Source of the DNA: CAKZQX01 sp034435975
Lineage (GTDB): Bacteria; Chloroflexota; Chloroflexia; Chloroflexales; Chloroflexaceae
Direction of reading: 5' to 3'
Assembly (NCBI GenBank): GCA_034435975.1
Contig: DAOTWD010000043.1
Coordinates: 62,001-126,000, forward strand
Length of the DNA stretch: 64,000 nt
Part shown: positions 1 to 7,578 of the stretch, one piece after another
Position numbering within the stretch: position 1 is the stretch's first letter
Layout of the letters: every line of letters starts with the position of its first letter
Notes under the pieces: generated by a model
Seen by the model: only the letters and a program-made list of their open reading frames with translations
Databases searched by the model: none
Told to the model about the DNA's origin: nothing
Program-made: the position numbers and the translations under genes

Positions 1-203
1 TGGCCGCCAATCGCCAGATGATACTGGGGTGCCAGCTGGTAGGCCAGTGTCCAACACATCAGCCCCGAACACAGAAGAATGGTAAGCGCTTGCAGATCGG
101 CACGCAAGACTGGCCATGAATACAACCGAAGCACCAGAGGAATCCCTGGTAATCGAGAGCGTATCATCTGTCCTGAAATCGGTGTTATCCGCTCGTTGCG
201 CAT
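1..203 (-). CDS. Membrane protein, 5' part only (runs off the left edge)
   Basis: An open minus-strand frame starts with ATG at 203 and stays open for 67 codons to the window edge. The first ~35 residues are basic and cytoplasmic-looking. A hydrophobic stretch follows (around LTILLCSGLMCWTLAYQL), which would be a first transmembrane segment. A GGTAGGG sequence lies just upstream of the ATG. It begins only 6 bases after the SMR-transporter stop, so it is probably the last gene read in this cluster. The arrangement of a short N-tail, one helix and then a soluble stretch resembles the large glycosyltransferase-like membrane proteins elsewhere in this window. The family cannot be fixed from this fragment. 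Confidence 0.55.
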   Translation of the reverse strand, partial: MRNERITPISGQMIRSRLPGIPLVLRLYSWPVLRADLQALTILLCSGLMCWTLAYQLAPQYHLAIGG

Positions 204-209
204 CCCTAC

Positions 210-578
210 CTACGATGGCCCCTGACGCCAGGTGACAATAACAACCCCGATCATAATTACAAAGGCTCCCAGGATGCGATTAGGGGTCACATTCTCCTTG
301 AGTACAAAATGGGCTGGTATCAGGCTGATAACATAGCTTAACGCCAGCAGTGGATAGGCAAACGAGAGATCAACCCGCGAGATAACACCTAACCAGAACA
401 GCGCACCACTGAAAATGAGGACAAAACCGAGTACAACTCGCCACTCGGTGAAAGTACGGATGAGGGTATCAAAAGAGGCCGAAAATTCACCGACCTGGTT
501 CATGCCTGCTTTTAAGAGCAACTCACCAGTGACAGTCAGGCCAATCGCGGTGAGGAGTAAAGTAAACACTAAGATCAT
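210..578 (-). CDS. Small DMT/SMR-type transporter (EamA-like, four TM)
   Basis: Product of 122 residues with four hydrophobic segments, the size and layout of an SMR/ArnE-F-like half-transporter. Conserved-looking features are the early Glu in TM1 (GELLLKAGMNQ), the central AYPLLALSYV segment and a final TM ending VIVTWRQ. The frame is open upstream to 737, but ATG 578 is preceded by AAGGACTT at good spacing and avoids overlapping the methyltransferase, so I take it as the start. Neighbours are methyltransferases and a membrane protein. A role in moving a lipid-linked sugar across the membrane (ArnE/F-like) is therefore more plausible than drug efflux. That role is inference. Confidence 0.75.
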   Translation of the reverse strand: MILVFTLLLTAIGLTVTGELLLKAGMNQVGEFSASFDTLIRTFTEWRVVLGFVLIFSGALFWLGVISRVDLSFAYPLLALSYVISLIPAHFVLKENVTPNRILGAFVIMIGVVIVTWRQGPS

Positions 579-697
579 AGAAGAAGTCCTTGTCACTGAC
601 CGGCGCCTGGCAGGTGACATAGCGTGCAACGGCAGATCGCGACGCACCCGGTCGGATACCAACCCGCGGTCGCTGGTTGTCCGTTGAGAATTATCCA

Positions 698-1336
698 TCA
701 TGAAAGACGCCTTACTACATATACGCCATAGTCGCAAATGCCGCTGCGCATCGTATAGCTGCGTACCATCGCAAAGCCTGGTGTCAATAATGTAAGATAG
801 TCATTGGCATTCCGGATAAATCCGCCCCGATCCAGCCAGTGCATGGCGTGCCCGGCAATATTCCAGCGATCAGGAGGTGGAATATCCTCAATAATCAGCG
901 CTGTGGCCCCTGGTCGCAGCACACGATGCACTTCATTGAGTGCCGTCCGAGCAACAGGATCAGGCAAATGGTGCAAAACACCCAACACCAGCGCTGCATC
1001 AAATCGTTGATCACCAAGCGCCAGCAATGTACCACATGTAACGACAAACTTCCCCGGATAGGTACGGCCTGCAAAGCGCAGATACAGCCGTGACAGATCA
1101 ATACCAACATAATGCGCGGAGGGAAAACAGCGCGCAAATTCACCCGTGCCACAGCCAAAATCCAGAAATTCGCGTTGCCCGACATCCCGCCAGGGGGCTA
1201 ATTCCTGGGCAATAACCTGCTTTTCACCCCGAAAGTTATCCTCGACAATCCGCCGCAGGATGTTCCACAGCCGTGGGGTAGCACTTACCTGATCGAAGAA
1301 CCGCTCAACAAGCCCGTCTGATAACTGCATCTCCAT
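698..1336 (-). CDS. Class I SAM-dependent methyltransferase
   Basis: Product of 212 residues with a Rossmann-type methyltransferase core: motif I FLDFGCGTGEF at about residues 51-61, an acidic YVGIDLS strand, and VLGVLHHLPDP followed by EVHRVLRPGA. Together these define the Methyltransf_11/25 family. The chosen ATG at 1336 overlaps the upstream methyltransferase stop as TGATG, so the two are probably translationally coupled. A longer frame to 1378 exists but would overlap the upstream gene by over 40 bp. The substrate cannot be read. The context (second methyltransferase, SMR transporter, membrane protein) suggests sugar or lipid modification in envelope biosynthesis. Confidence 0.8.
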   Translation of the reverse strand: MEMQLSDGLVERFFDQVSATPRLWNILRRIVEDNFRGEKQVIAQELAPWRDVGQREFLDFGCGTGEFARCFPSAHYVGIDLSRLYLRFAGRTYPGKFVVTCGTLLALGDQRFDAALVLGVLHHLPDPVARTALNEVHRVLRPGATALIIEDIPPPDRWNIAGHAMHWLDRGGFIRNANDYLTLLTPGFAMVRSYTMRSGICDYGVYVVRRLS

Positions 1337-2172
1337 CACCGACCCATCATAGACAGTTGATTGCGGTTGAGATGCCATTGTGCACGCTGGTTACCCGCGT
1401 CCAGTTTGCAGGGTGTCAGATGTATCAGTTTACCCGAATGAGCCAGACAAATGATCGAAAGCCCGACTGGAAACCGCCCTTTCAGGCGCAACCAGGCGGC
1501 TTCCAGCATGAGCGGCCAGCGCAAGATCTGGTTGATCACTGCGGGTGGTAGAGTCATATCCGATTGCTGCTGCTCTAACGACGGCACAGCCTTTTCCAAC
1601 AGACGTTGCGCTAGAGCCAGCGGAAAGAGCAGACTGTTGATATACGAGCAATGTTCGACGATAAAGCCGGCCCTACGTAAGAGAGATTGGACGTCGTGGG
1701 CGGTATAGCGTCGTCGGGTATGTACTGCACGATCGTGCTTGCCACGCAGAAACTCATACGCGGGCAGGCGTAGTAACAGCCGTCCCCCCGGGCGTAACAC
1801 CCGCCAGGCTTCACGCAGCGCTGCAACTTCATCGGTGACACCTCGATGATAGAGTACATCAAAGGAAGTCACAAGATCAAAGCTGGCATCGTTAAACGGC
1901 AGAGACAACACCGAACCGCGCAAACATCGCCTATGCATACGCACCTTAGCGGACTCGATCGCCTCGGCTGCCAGATCCAGGCCTGTAACCTGGCCATAGC
2001 GTTGCAAAAACAGCGCATTACCACCAGTACCACACCCGGCATCGAGAATACGCAGATCCTGCCGTCGGGCATACAGCGGATCGAGGAGCGCAGCTGCAAT
2101 AGCCCGCATACCACCATACCACCAGTGCTGCGCTTCGACCGCCGCCATGACGTCATATTCAACTCGCTCCAT
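1336..2172 (-). CDS. Class I SAM-dependent methyltransferase
   Basis: Product of 278 residues. The SAM-binding motif LDAGCGTGGNALFL lies near residues 43-56, with TGLDLA, a SFDVLYHRGV motif IV region and EAWRVLRPGGRLLLRLPAYE after it. The C-terminal ~100 residues are hydrophobic and variable, as in many methyltransferases of glycan clusters. Start ATG 2172 is preceded by AGGAAG. This is the first gene of a minus-strand run of methyltransferase, methyltransferase, SMR transporter and membrane protein, with one-base overlaps or very short gaps. The acceptor substrate is unknown. Confidence 0.82.
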   Translation of the reverse strand: MERVEYDVMAAVEAQHWWYGGMRAIAAALLDPLYARRQDLRILDAGCGTGGNALFLQRYGQVTGLDLAAEAIESAKVRMHRRCLRGSVLSLPFNDASFDLVTSFDVLYHRGVTDEVAALREAWRVLRPGGRLLLRLPAYEFLRGKHDRAVHTRRRYTAHDVQSLLRRAGFIVEHCSYINSLLFPLALAQRLLEKAVPSLEQQQSDMTLPPAVINQILRWPLMLEAAWLRLKGRFPVGLSIICLAHSGKLIHLTPCKLDAGNQRAQWHLNRNQLSMMGR

Positions 2173-2342
2173 AAATAGCTTCCTGGATATTTCTCAGATC
2201 GTGCTCGTATGCTCGTCATGGGTGCGCAATGAAGTCTCCACATGCACACCGCATAGAAACAGGCCAGCTTGTACGCTCATCACAGCGGCACTATACCAGA
2301 AGCCAGTATGGTACGCAAGCCACCCACAGGATCGCACCAGAT

Positions 2343-3386
2343 CTACCAGTATACATCGATGTCAACCTGATTGCGTAGCAGGCCTAACTCTGTTATCTCT
2401 ATCTCCACAACATCACCCGGTTCCAACCATGGCCCCTGGCCCTGCGTAAGATCACGCAGACACCCAGTGCTGACGGTTCCACTCGTCAACACATCGCCTG
2501 GATAAAGCGTGACATTGCGACTGGCATAGACGATCATCTGTGCAAAGGTATGATACATAGCGGCAGCATTGCCCCGTGAACGCTCAATACCGTTCACCCG
2601 CGCCTGCATTGTCAGGTTCAAACGGCCATCATCATCACAATAAATCTCAAGCTCATCGGGCGTCAACAAGCATGGCCCCAGTGAAATCGCAAAATCGCGC
2701 GACTTGCTGGCCCCCAGGCCTAGGGGATACTCTTCGGCTTGAATATCACGGGCACACCAGACGTTGGCAATCATATACCCGGCAATATATGTCGCCGCCT
2801 CGTCTATCTGAATATTACGCCCGGTACGCCCAATGACGCAGGCCAGCTCTAAACTATAGTCAAGCGCTTCACTAGCAAGACAGGTGATCAGGGCCTCTGG
2901 CCCATATACCGCCGCATGATTTCCAAAGGCGAACCCAGGTACCGCATACCAGATAGCGGGCAGCGTTTGCCCCTGAAGCTGGCGCGAGAGTAACGCATGC
3001 TGTTCAAAGGTATCAAACAGACGCAAGCTAGTGGGATACGGCAGCGGTGCCAGCAACCGAACATGCTCCAGCGGTACCAGCATCTCGCTGCCGCCAATGG
3101 AGATACTGCCGGTCAATCCCTGGTCTTGATTGCCATTATCAGGGAGTATACTATCGAACGACAGGTCATTGCCAAGTTGACTAATAACCGCTGACTGAAT
3201 TTCAACCAGATCATCCAGCGTAGCACCCTGTTGATTCCCTTGTAACAGGCTCAACATATCCCAACGATAGCCCTCAACATGTTCAAATACCAGCGGTGCT
3301 GCGGTCGCAATATCAATAATTCCGGTACCGATCATAATCCCAGCCCGTGGTTGACCATCGGCAGCAACAAACGTTACTAATCGCAT
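2343..3386 (-). CDS. Fumarylacetoacetate hydrolase family protein
   Basis: Product of 347 residues. It begins MRLVTFVAADG, a typical N-terminus of FAA-hydrolase family proteins. The C-terminal two thirds carry the fold: LACVIGRTGRNI with acidic metal-ligand positions, YIAGYMIANVWCARDIQ, LGLGASKSRDFAISLGPCLLT, and a GDVLTSGTVSTGC loop ending with PGDVVEIEI. Members cleave C-C bonds or act as decarboxylases, isomerases or dehydratases on beta-keto acids using Mg2+. The exact reaction cannot be assigned. Start ATG 3386 has GGAGCG upstream, and the longer frame to 3443 lacks a ribosome site. It stands alone; the following gene is 170 bp away. Confidence 0.85.
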   Translation of the reverse strand: MRLVTFVAADGQPRAGIMIGTGIIDIATAAPLVFEHVEGYRWDMLSLLQGNQQGATLDDLVEIQSAVISQLGNDLSFDSILPDNGNQDQGLTGSISIGGSEMLVPLEHVRLLAPLPYPTSLRLFDTFEQHALLSRQLQGQTLPAIWYAVPGFAFGNHAAVYGPEALITCLASEALDYSLELACVIGRTGRNIQIDEAATYIAGYMIANVWCARDIQAEEYPLGLGASKSRDFAISLGPCLLTPDELEIYCDDDGRLNLTMQARVNGIERSRGNAAAMYHTFAQMIVYASRNVTLYPGDVLTSGTVSTGCLRDLTQGQGPWLEPGDVVEIEITELGLLRNQVDIDVYW

Positions 3387-3460
3387 TCGAGCGCTCCATC
3401 TAGCGGCAATAGGCCACCTGGCCATACAGCAAGTCTCTCTCACATGTTCGATGGGACATC

Positions 3461-3632
3461 GTCTTCCAACAAGCCTTCATTGCGGCAGGGGTGCGAGGGC
3501 TGATCGAGAAGCGAGGAGCGAGCGGAGAGAAGCGAGAAGCGAGAACCCTCTCGCCTCACTCTGCTCGCCTCTTCCCTCACTTCTCGCCAGCGCCGCGCCG
3601 CCCTACCCATGGGATATCTCGTGGTAGTCATA
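3461..3632 (-). repeat. Dispersed TIR element, copy C (MITE-like)
   Basis: Intergenic element in reverse orientation. The left end (gtcttccaacaagccttcat) resembles the right end of the copy at 27908-28071. The right end (atatctcgtggtagtca) resembles the common CCTGG-ATGTCTCGT-GGAGTA end. Between them is a purine-rich then pyrimidine-rich GAGAAGCGAG/CTCGCCTC tract and a GCGCCGCGCCG block, as in the other copies. The element does not overlap any supported gene. Confidence 0.5.
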
Positions 3633-3740
3633 CCGATGCTGCACAACTGATTCAGGCTCGCTGTAGCTGCTGGTTCCCGATTTTCTCTATCATATAGGCA
3701 TACTATATCATGATTGGACAGTGCTGCCCAGACACACTTT

Positions 3741-3883
3741 GCTATTATTCGAGTATAATAATAGCATACTGATATTTTGATTATAATATGCTGACACGAT
3801 TCGTCTACTGGCACAAGTTATGCTACATTGCGGGTATATGATTAGCTATTGCTCTGAAGGCTAAGATTAAACTATGCTATAAT
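3741..3883 (+). promoter_or_regulatory. AT-rich promoter region upstream of the antitoxin gene
   Basis: A perfect 9-bp inverted repeat (gctattatt / aataatagc) sits at 3741-3765. Further on, an extended -10 like TGCTATAAT lies at 3875-3883, followed by AT-rich DNA. No good -35 was seen. The 3640-3900 stretch is clearly more AT-rich than its surroundings. A transcript from here would carry a ~280-base leader before the Phd-type gene. Confidence 0.3.
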
Positions 3884-4161
3884 ATAAAATCTAGTTTCTT
3901 TTTAGTTCCACAGGCAGCAGGGTTGCTGTACCTGTTCCGGTGGAGTGGTCTAGAGGGACAATGCCCCTTCAGGCGTTTCTCGGGTTCCGTAGGGGCCGCC
4001 GGCCCCGCCCCCCTCTGGCGACCGTTACCCTGAATGAGTACGTTGCTGACACACTACCCGTGTATTTTATGATGTATAAGTTTGTTTGCAACCTGAAGGC
4101 ACTACTAGACAGATTTGCCGGACGTATCTGGTGCAAGGATTGCTTTAATCGCATAGAAAGT

Positions 4162-4425
4162 ATGAAGATGGAATCAAAAAAACCCCTTCTGGAAGTCGAT
4201 CTCAACCATGGGTTTGTGCCCATTTCACGCGCAGCTTCTTCCCTTGCTGCGCTGGTCAAACGTTCACGGACAATGCGTCAACCTATTATTGTCACTCAAA
4301 AAGGGTATCCGGCCGGTGTTATCCTGGATATCGAGTTGTTTACCCGGTTACGTGAACTTGCCGAGCAACAGACTCTCTCTGTGTCAGGCGAGGATGCAGA
4401 ACCGGAACCCAAAGAGGTTAAGTAG
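4162..4425 (+). CDS. Phd/YefM-family antitoxin-like protein, no adjacent toxin
   Basis: Product of 87 residues. The core FVPISRAASSLAALVKRSRTMRQPIIVTQKGYPAGVIL matches the Phd/YefM layout: an N-terminal beta-helix-beta DNA-binding and dimerisation domain with the ITQ/VTQ-x-G-x-P strand-turn, followed by helices (LDIELFTRLRELAE). The tail is acidic (EDAEPEPKEVK). ATG 4162 has AGAAAG upstream. The frame is open back to 3940, but that part encodes basic low-complexity residues over repeat DNA and is unlikely to be translated. Such antitoxins normally precede a RelE, YoeB, Doc or VapC toxin. The next gene is a zinc-ribbon protein instead, so this is an orphan, or its partner is elsewhere. Confidence 0.65.
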   Translation: MKMESKKPLLEVDLNHGFVPISRAASSLAALVKRSRTMRQPIIVTQKGYPAGVILDIELFTRLRELAEQQTLSVSGEDAEPEPKEVK

Positions 4426-4463
4426 GTGCCAAATACTGGCTCAAACAGGAAGGCACATCAGGT

Positions 4464-5063
4464 ATGATGTACAAATGCGATCTGGGATCATCCCGGTATG
4501 TATATATTGAGAATGAAGGAACCCGCACCACGGTTACCCTGTTCTCTGGTGGGCCAGGTCAGCAACAAAGCCAGGCGAGTGGATTTGAGACCGGGGTCTG
4601 GCAGATGCCACCGGTTTTGTTCCAGACCGCAACAGGTCTGGTGATACGGATCGAAGCTGCCGGTCGGCAGTTCTTTATCCAGATCCAGGGTGGCGCGATG
4701 CAACTGCTGAGGACAGCCCCATCACTGGCCGGGGCTGATGTTGTAGCCCTCCAGCAAGTTGATACCCGTGACCATAGTCAGCCAGATCCCATGGAACCAA
4801 TGCAGCCGATGGAACCTATGGAGCCAATGAAACCTATGAAACCTATGGAACCACTGCGGATGGGCAATATGGAAATGCGGATGAATCCTATGGAAATGCG
4901 GATGGGCAGTATGCGTCTCCGCATGGACACAACGCCAGAACCAGCACGAACGTCGCCGCAAGCTGTACCACATCGTTTTTGTACCCAGTGTGGGACTGCC
5001 GTTAGCCCACACGATCGTTTTTGTGCAAGCTGCGGGCATCGGTTGACGCACGTGGCAGAGTGA
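4464..5063 (+). CDS. Pro-Met repeat protein with C-terminal zinc ribbon
   Basis: Product of 199 residues in three parts. Residues 1-100 are a beta-rich domain without a family I recognise. Residues 108-155 are a low-complexity block of P-M-E and E-M-R-M units with about twenty methionines. Residues 171-192 are a short zinc ribbon, FCTQCG...FCASCG (Cys173, 176, 187, 190), of the zinc_ribbon_2/DZR kind. No signal peptide or TM segment is visible. The repeat block comes from a 9-nt DNA periodicity (CCTATGGAA-like). Start ATG 4464 has AGGAAGG about 10 bases upstream; ATG 4467 is equally possible. It lies 38 bp after the Phd-like gene and may share its transcript. Function unknown; the Met-rich segment could bind soft metals, which is speculation. 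Confidence 0.72.
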   Translation: MMYKCDLGSSRYVYIENEGTRTTVTLFSGGPGQQQSQASGFETGVWQMPPVLFQTATGLVIRIEAAGRQFFIQIQGGAMQLLRTAPSLAGADVVALQQVDTRDHSQPDPMEPMQPMEPMEPMKPMKPMEPLRMGNMEMRMNPMEMRMGSMRLRMDTTPEPARTSPQAVPHRFCTQCGTAVSPHDRFCASCGHRLTHVAE

Positions 5064-6021
5064 AGTACATACACTCGTCCTCCAACGAGTTTTGTCCTGA
5101 TCACGAGTACAAGCTGAAAAGAAATGTATGAGCGTCCCGGCTTTCACCGTGATTGACTCCTTCTTTACCAGGCCGAAATGCGACTTGACGAACAGAGTCC
5201 CGGTGGAAGCCGGGACTGACCCGCATTGATCCACAATGCCTGGATTGCCACACACTGAAATCATAACTACGATCATAGTGCCCGCAGCGCCCCCATTGCC
5301 GATCAACGACCAGCATGACCATCATAGCCCACAATGCCCCGCATCGCTCCAACAACGATTATGCTATGTATGATCGTAGAAGCATCTCTTGTGGGTGCCT
5401 GCAATGCATCCAATGCATCAATGCAATCACTCATTATTGTGTGCGTAATGCCATGCAATCACTGTTGCGCATTGCCGGGCAACGACCATACATGGCAATT
5501 ACTGCGTTCGTTGACTGGCAATGTATAGCAATGTAGGCGACCACAAGGGTTGCCCCTACGATCCTTGTTGCACAATACCCGCATCGCCCGCATCGCCCAT
5601 CTTGCCCGCATTGCCCGCAATGTTCCGCATTGCCCTGCATTGCCCCCCATTGCCCGCATTGCTGCACACCGAATCAGGCCTTGCTTGATCGTAGAAGCAC
5701 CCCTTGTAAGTGCCCGCGTTGCCCACTATATGCGCCGCCGACGAAAACATTGCCCTGCAAATACCCCGCAACGACCAGCATGCATCGCCCTCGTTACAGA
5801 ACCATGCAAAACGCTGCTGGTGACCACAAGGTCGCCCTGACGATCGTTCAGGATCAACCCGTGACCAATCTGCTCCCATTGATTGACCAGTCTTTACAAA
5901 CTCTTAGTACTGCGTTAACAGGAGCATAGAGTCATCACAATCTTCGCACGTTAGAATGCTTAGACCTGGATAGGCTTGCACACTTACAGGTATTTTCTTG
6001 TACCTGGGGAAGGGAGGCGTG
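5064..6021. repeat. Long low-complexity intergenic region built of short repeats
   Basis: No supportable gene in ~950 bp; open frames here encode repetitive Cys/Gly or His/Pro strings. Visible structure: (1) a 9-bp-period CCCGCATTG/CCCGCATCG array at 5578-5665, about nine or ten imperfect units; (2) a direct repeat of ~29 bp, TGATCGTAGAAGCA..CTTGT..GTGCC, at 5371-5399 and 5686-5714; (3) a second direct repeat, GACCACAAGG..GCCC..ACGATC, at about 5536-5567 and 5819-5850, the first copy being a partial palindrome; (4) many scattered GCAATGC/GCATTGC words. A single TCCTCCAACGAG word at 5080-5091 resembles the end of the dispersed TIR family. Confidence 0.6.
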
Positions 6022-6735
6022 GTGAATACACAGTGGAGCAAAGCTGATTTACATATTCATACCACCTACAGCAGTGATGGAACAGCGAGTGTAGTGGATG
6101 TGCTTGAACACGTGGTTCAGCATACCGATTTGCGCGTGATTGCCATTACTGATCACGATACGATTGATGGCGCACTCGAAGCCCGGCGCATTGCGTGCGC
6201 CTACAGTATTGACGTGATTGTCGGTGAGGAAATTTCGACCGCCGATGGGCATATGCTGGCTCTTTTTATTGAGCAAATGGTGCCACCAGGTCAGCCAGCC
6301 CGTGAGTCCATCGCGGCTGTGCATGCCCAGGGAGGACTATGCATCCCGGCCCATCCCTATGGCTGGCGTGTTCCATCAATGGGCCATGCGCGTCTGCATG
6401 AGCGCTGTACAGGCCCCGACCGTGAGTGGCCAGTTGATGCGATTGAGGTGTTTAATGCCAGTTTGTGGCTACCCCAGAACAATCATATGGCAGCAGAGGC
6501 TGCTAGAAACCTGAACATACCAGGGTGTGGCGGGAGTGACTCACATCACCTGCCAACCATTGGCCTGGGATATACGCTGTTTGCCGGTCATTCTGCCAGC
6601 GATCTACGGCAGGCTATCCAGACCGGTCAGATCCAGGCTGGCGGCACCGCCTGGGGATGGGTGCATAATATCGAGTTCATTGCGCTCTGGCTGCATGGTA
6701 TGACCCGGCGGGCACTCAAACCATCCACTCCGTAA
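6022..6735 (+). CDS. PHP-domain metal-dependent phosphoesterase
   Basis: Product of 237 residues. The PHP signature is complete: DLHIHTTYSSDG at the N-terminus (HxH), AITDHDTIDGA, VGEEISTADGHMLAL, a C-terminal PAHPYGW histidine and the final GGSDSHHLPTIG. These residues coordinate a multinuclear metal site. Stand-alone PHP proteins of this length include 3',5'-nucleoside bisphosphate phosphatases (YciV/RnaAM type) and uncharacterised phosphoesterases. GTG 6022 is chosen because GGGAGG lies a few bases upstream; a TTG at 5998 is in frame. It follows a long repeat region and has no operon partner. Confidence 0.83.
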   Translation: MNTQWSKADLHIHTTYSSDGTASVVDVLEHVVQHTDLRVIAITDHDTIDGALEARRIACAYSIDVIVGEEISTADGHMLALFIEQMVPPGQPARESIAAVHAQGGLCIPAHPYGWRVPSMGHARLHERCTGPDREWPVDAIEVFNASLWLPQNNHMAAEAARNLNIPGCGGSDSHHLPTIGLGYTLFAGHSASDLRQAIQTGQIQAGGTAWGWVHNIEFIALWLHGMTRRALKPSTP

Positions 6736-7000
6736 ACACTGTCTCATTCTCGAACACAGGTTGAGTCGTCGGTTTAGCCAGGGTAAGGCCAGGCCTATCG
6801 CCTGTCAGCATAAGGAGGAGACAAACAGGATCGAACCAGAGACACTGATGGCGCCAACACACGGATGGCCTTCCTATACCGGCGCCGATCATTCTCATCC
6901 GGATCGCCCCCAGGATCGTGTCCTGTGGACATGTTGCCCGCGAGACGTTGCATAGGTTATGTCTTTGCGATCCGCGGCTACAGCTCGGGGCGATCCCACA
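6736..7000. other. Intergenic stretch without recognisable feature
   Basis: Between the PHP gene and the decayed membrane-protein gene I see no promoter, hairpin or protein-like frame. A minus-strand frame is open across it but encodes compositionally odd sequence (Cys- and Arg-rich) and is continuous with the pseudogene. It may be decayed coding DNA. Confidence 0.3.
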
Positions 7001-7500
7001 CCCACGGCCTATAACGATCGACAACGATCGCCAGAACATGGGGCCATTTTGCCGGGGCGAGTAACCAGGCTGTCGATGATACTGCCGCCCTCGGGGTGGG
7101 GCGAAACGTGGGTATCGTAGAGGTAGGTCAGCAGCGCGACCAGGCCAAAGACCGTGGTGCCGACCAGCAGGGCCAGCCGGGCTGCGCACCAGCGGATACT
7201 GCGCCCTATGAGCCAGGCTGTGCCGAGCGACAACCGGACAGTCCTCGCTCATCCGGCGCTGCCCGAAGGCCCATCCGCCCCACCGGTCATGGAGCGAGGC
7301 GTTCAGCACTAGCTCCAGGCCAATGCCTGCCAGTGCGACCAGCGCAACGACTCGCCAGCGCGAGTTGCCAGGGCAGGCCAGCCCACCAGACCGACCAGCG
7401 CCAACCAGACCAGCCAGCCATGGCACAGATCGAAGAGCGTCCGGGGTCAGTGACGCAGCGGCAGCCCGACAAACAACGCGCCGATCTATGCCTCGTGCAG
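7000..7500 (-). pseudogene. Frameshifted remnant of a polytopic glycosyltransferase-like membrane protein
   Basis: Minus-strand frames carry pieces of one protein split between phases. In one frame, about 7400-7255 encodes VVALVALAGIGLELVLNASLHDRWGGWAFGQRR. Shifted by one frame, 7233-7009 encodes LSLGTAWLIG followed by a hydrophobic helix (LALLVGTTVFGLVALLTYLY) and HVSPHPEGG. A NASxxDxWGGWAFGxRR loop followed by a xxLGxAxL helix is, from memory, typical of the C-terminal part of GT39/ArnT-like membrane proteins. The join lies between 7255 and 7233. Both halves lack usable starts and there is no N-terminal half. It sits just upstream of the MFS gene in the opposite orientation. Confidence 0.55.
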
Positions 7501-7518
7501 TAGTGCGTGCTTTGGGAG

Positions 7519-7524
7519 TATAAT
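7519..7524 (+). promoter_or_regulatory. Possible -10 box for the MFS gene
   Basis: A perfect TATAAT lies 54 bp upstream of the MFS start. The region 16-18 bp further upstream has no convincing -35 hexamer, so this is a weak call. Confidence 0.25.
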
Positions 7525-7578
7525 GCATAGATGCGTGCCTTCCTTCAGGCACCACCAGCTTATTATACCGAGGACACT

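Noticed and set aside
3940..4161. N-terminal extension of the Phd-like antitoxin
   Set aside because: Arg/Pro-rich and non-native; it lies over a repeat block, and a better start with a ribosome site is at 4162.
4722..5306. 194-residue minus-strand frame, His/Phe/Arg-rich
   Set aside because: Antisense of the Pro-Met repeat block; composition follows from the repeat.
5578..5665. Possible CRISPR array (regular short repeats)
   Set aside because: Units are 9 bp with no spacers, and no cas genes are in the window.
5434..5879. Cys/Gly-rich frames over the CCCGCATTG array
   Set aside because: Repeats of a 9-bp unit give Cys-Gly-Asn strings; no start signal and no domain.
6716..7555. 279-residue minus-strand frame as an intact gene
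   Set aside because: Only part of it is family-like; the continuation is in another frame, so it is treated as a pseudogene.
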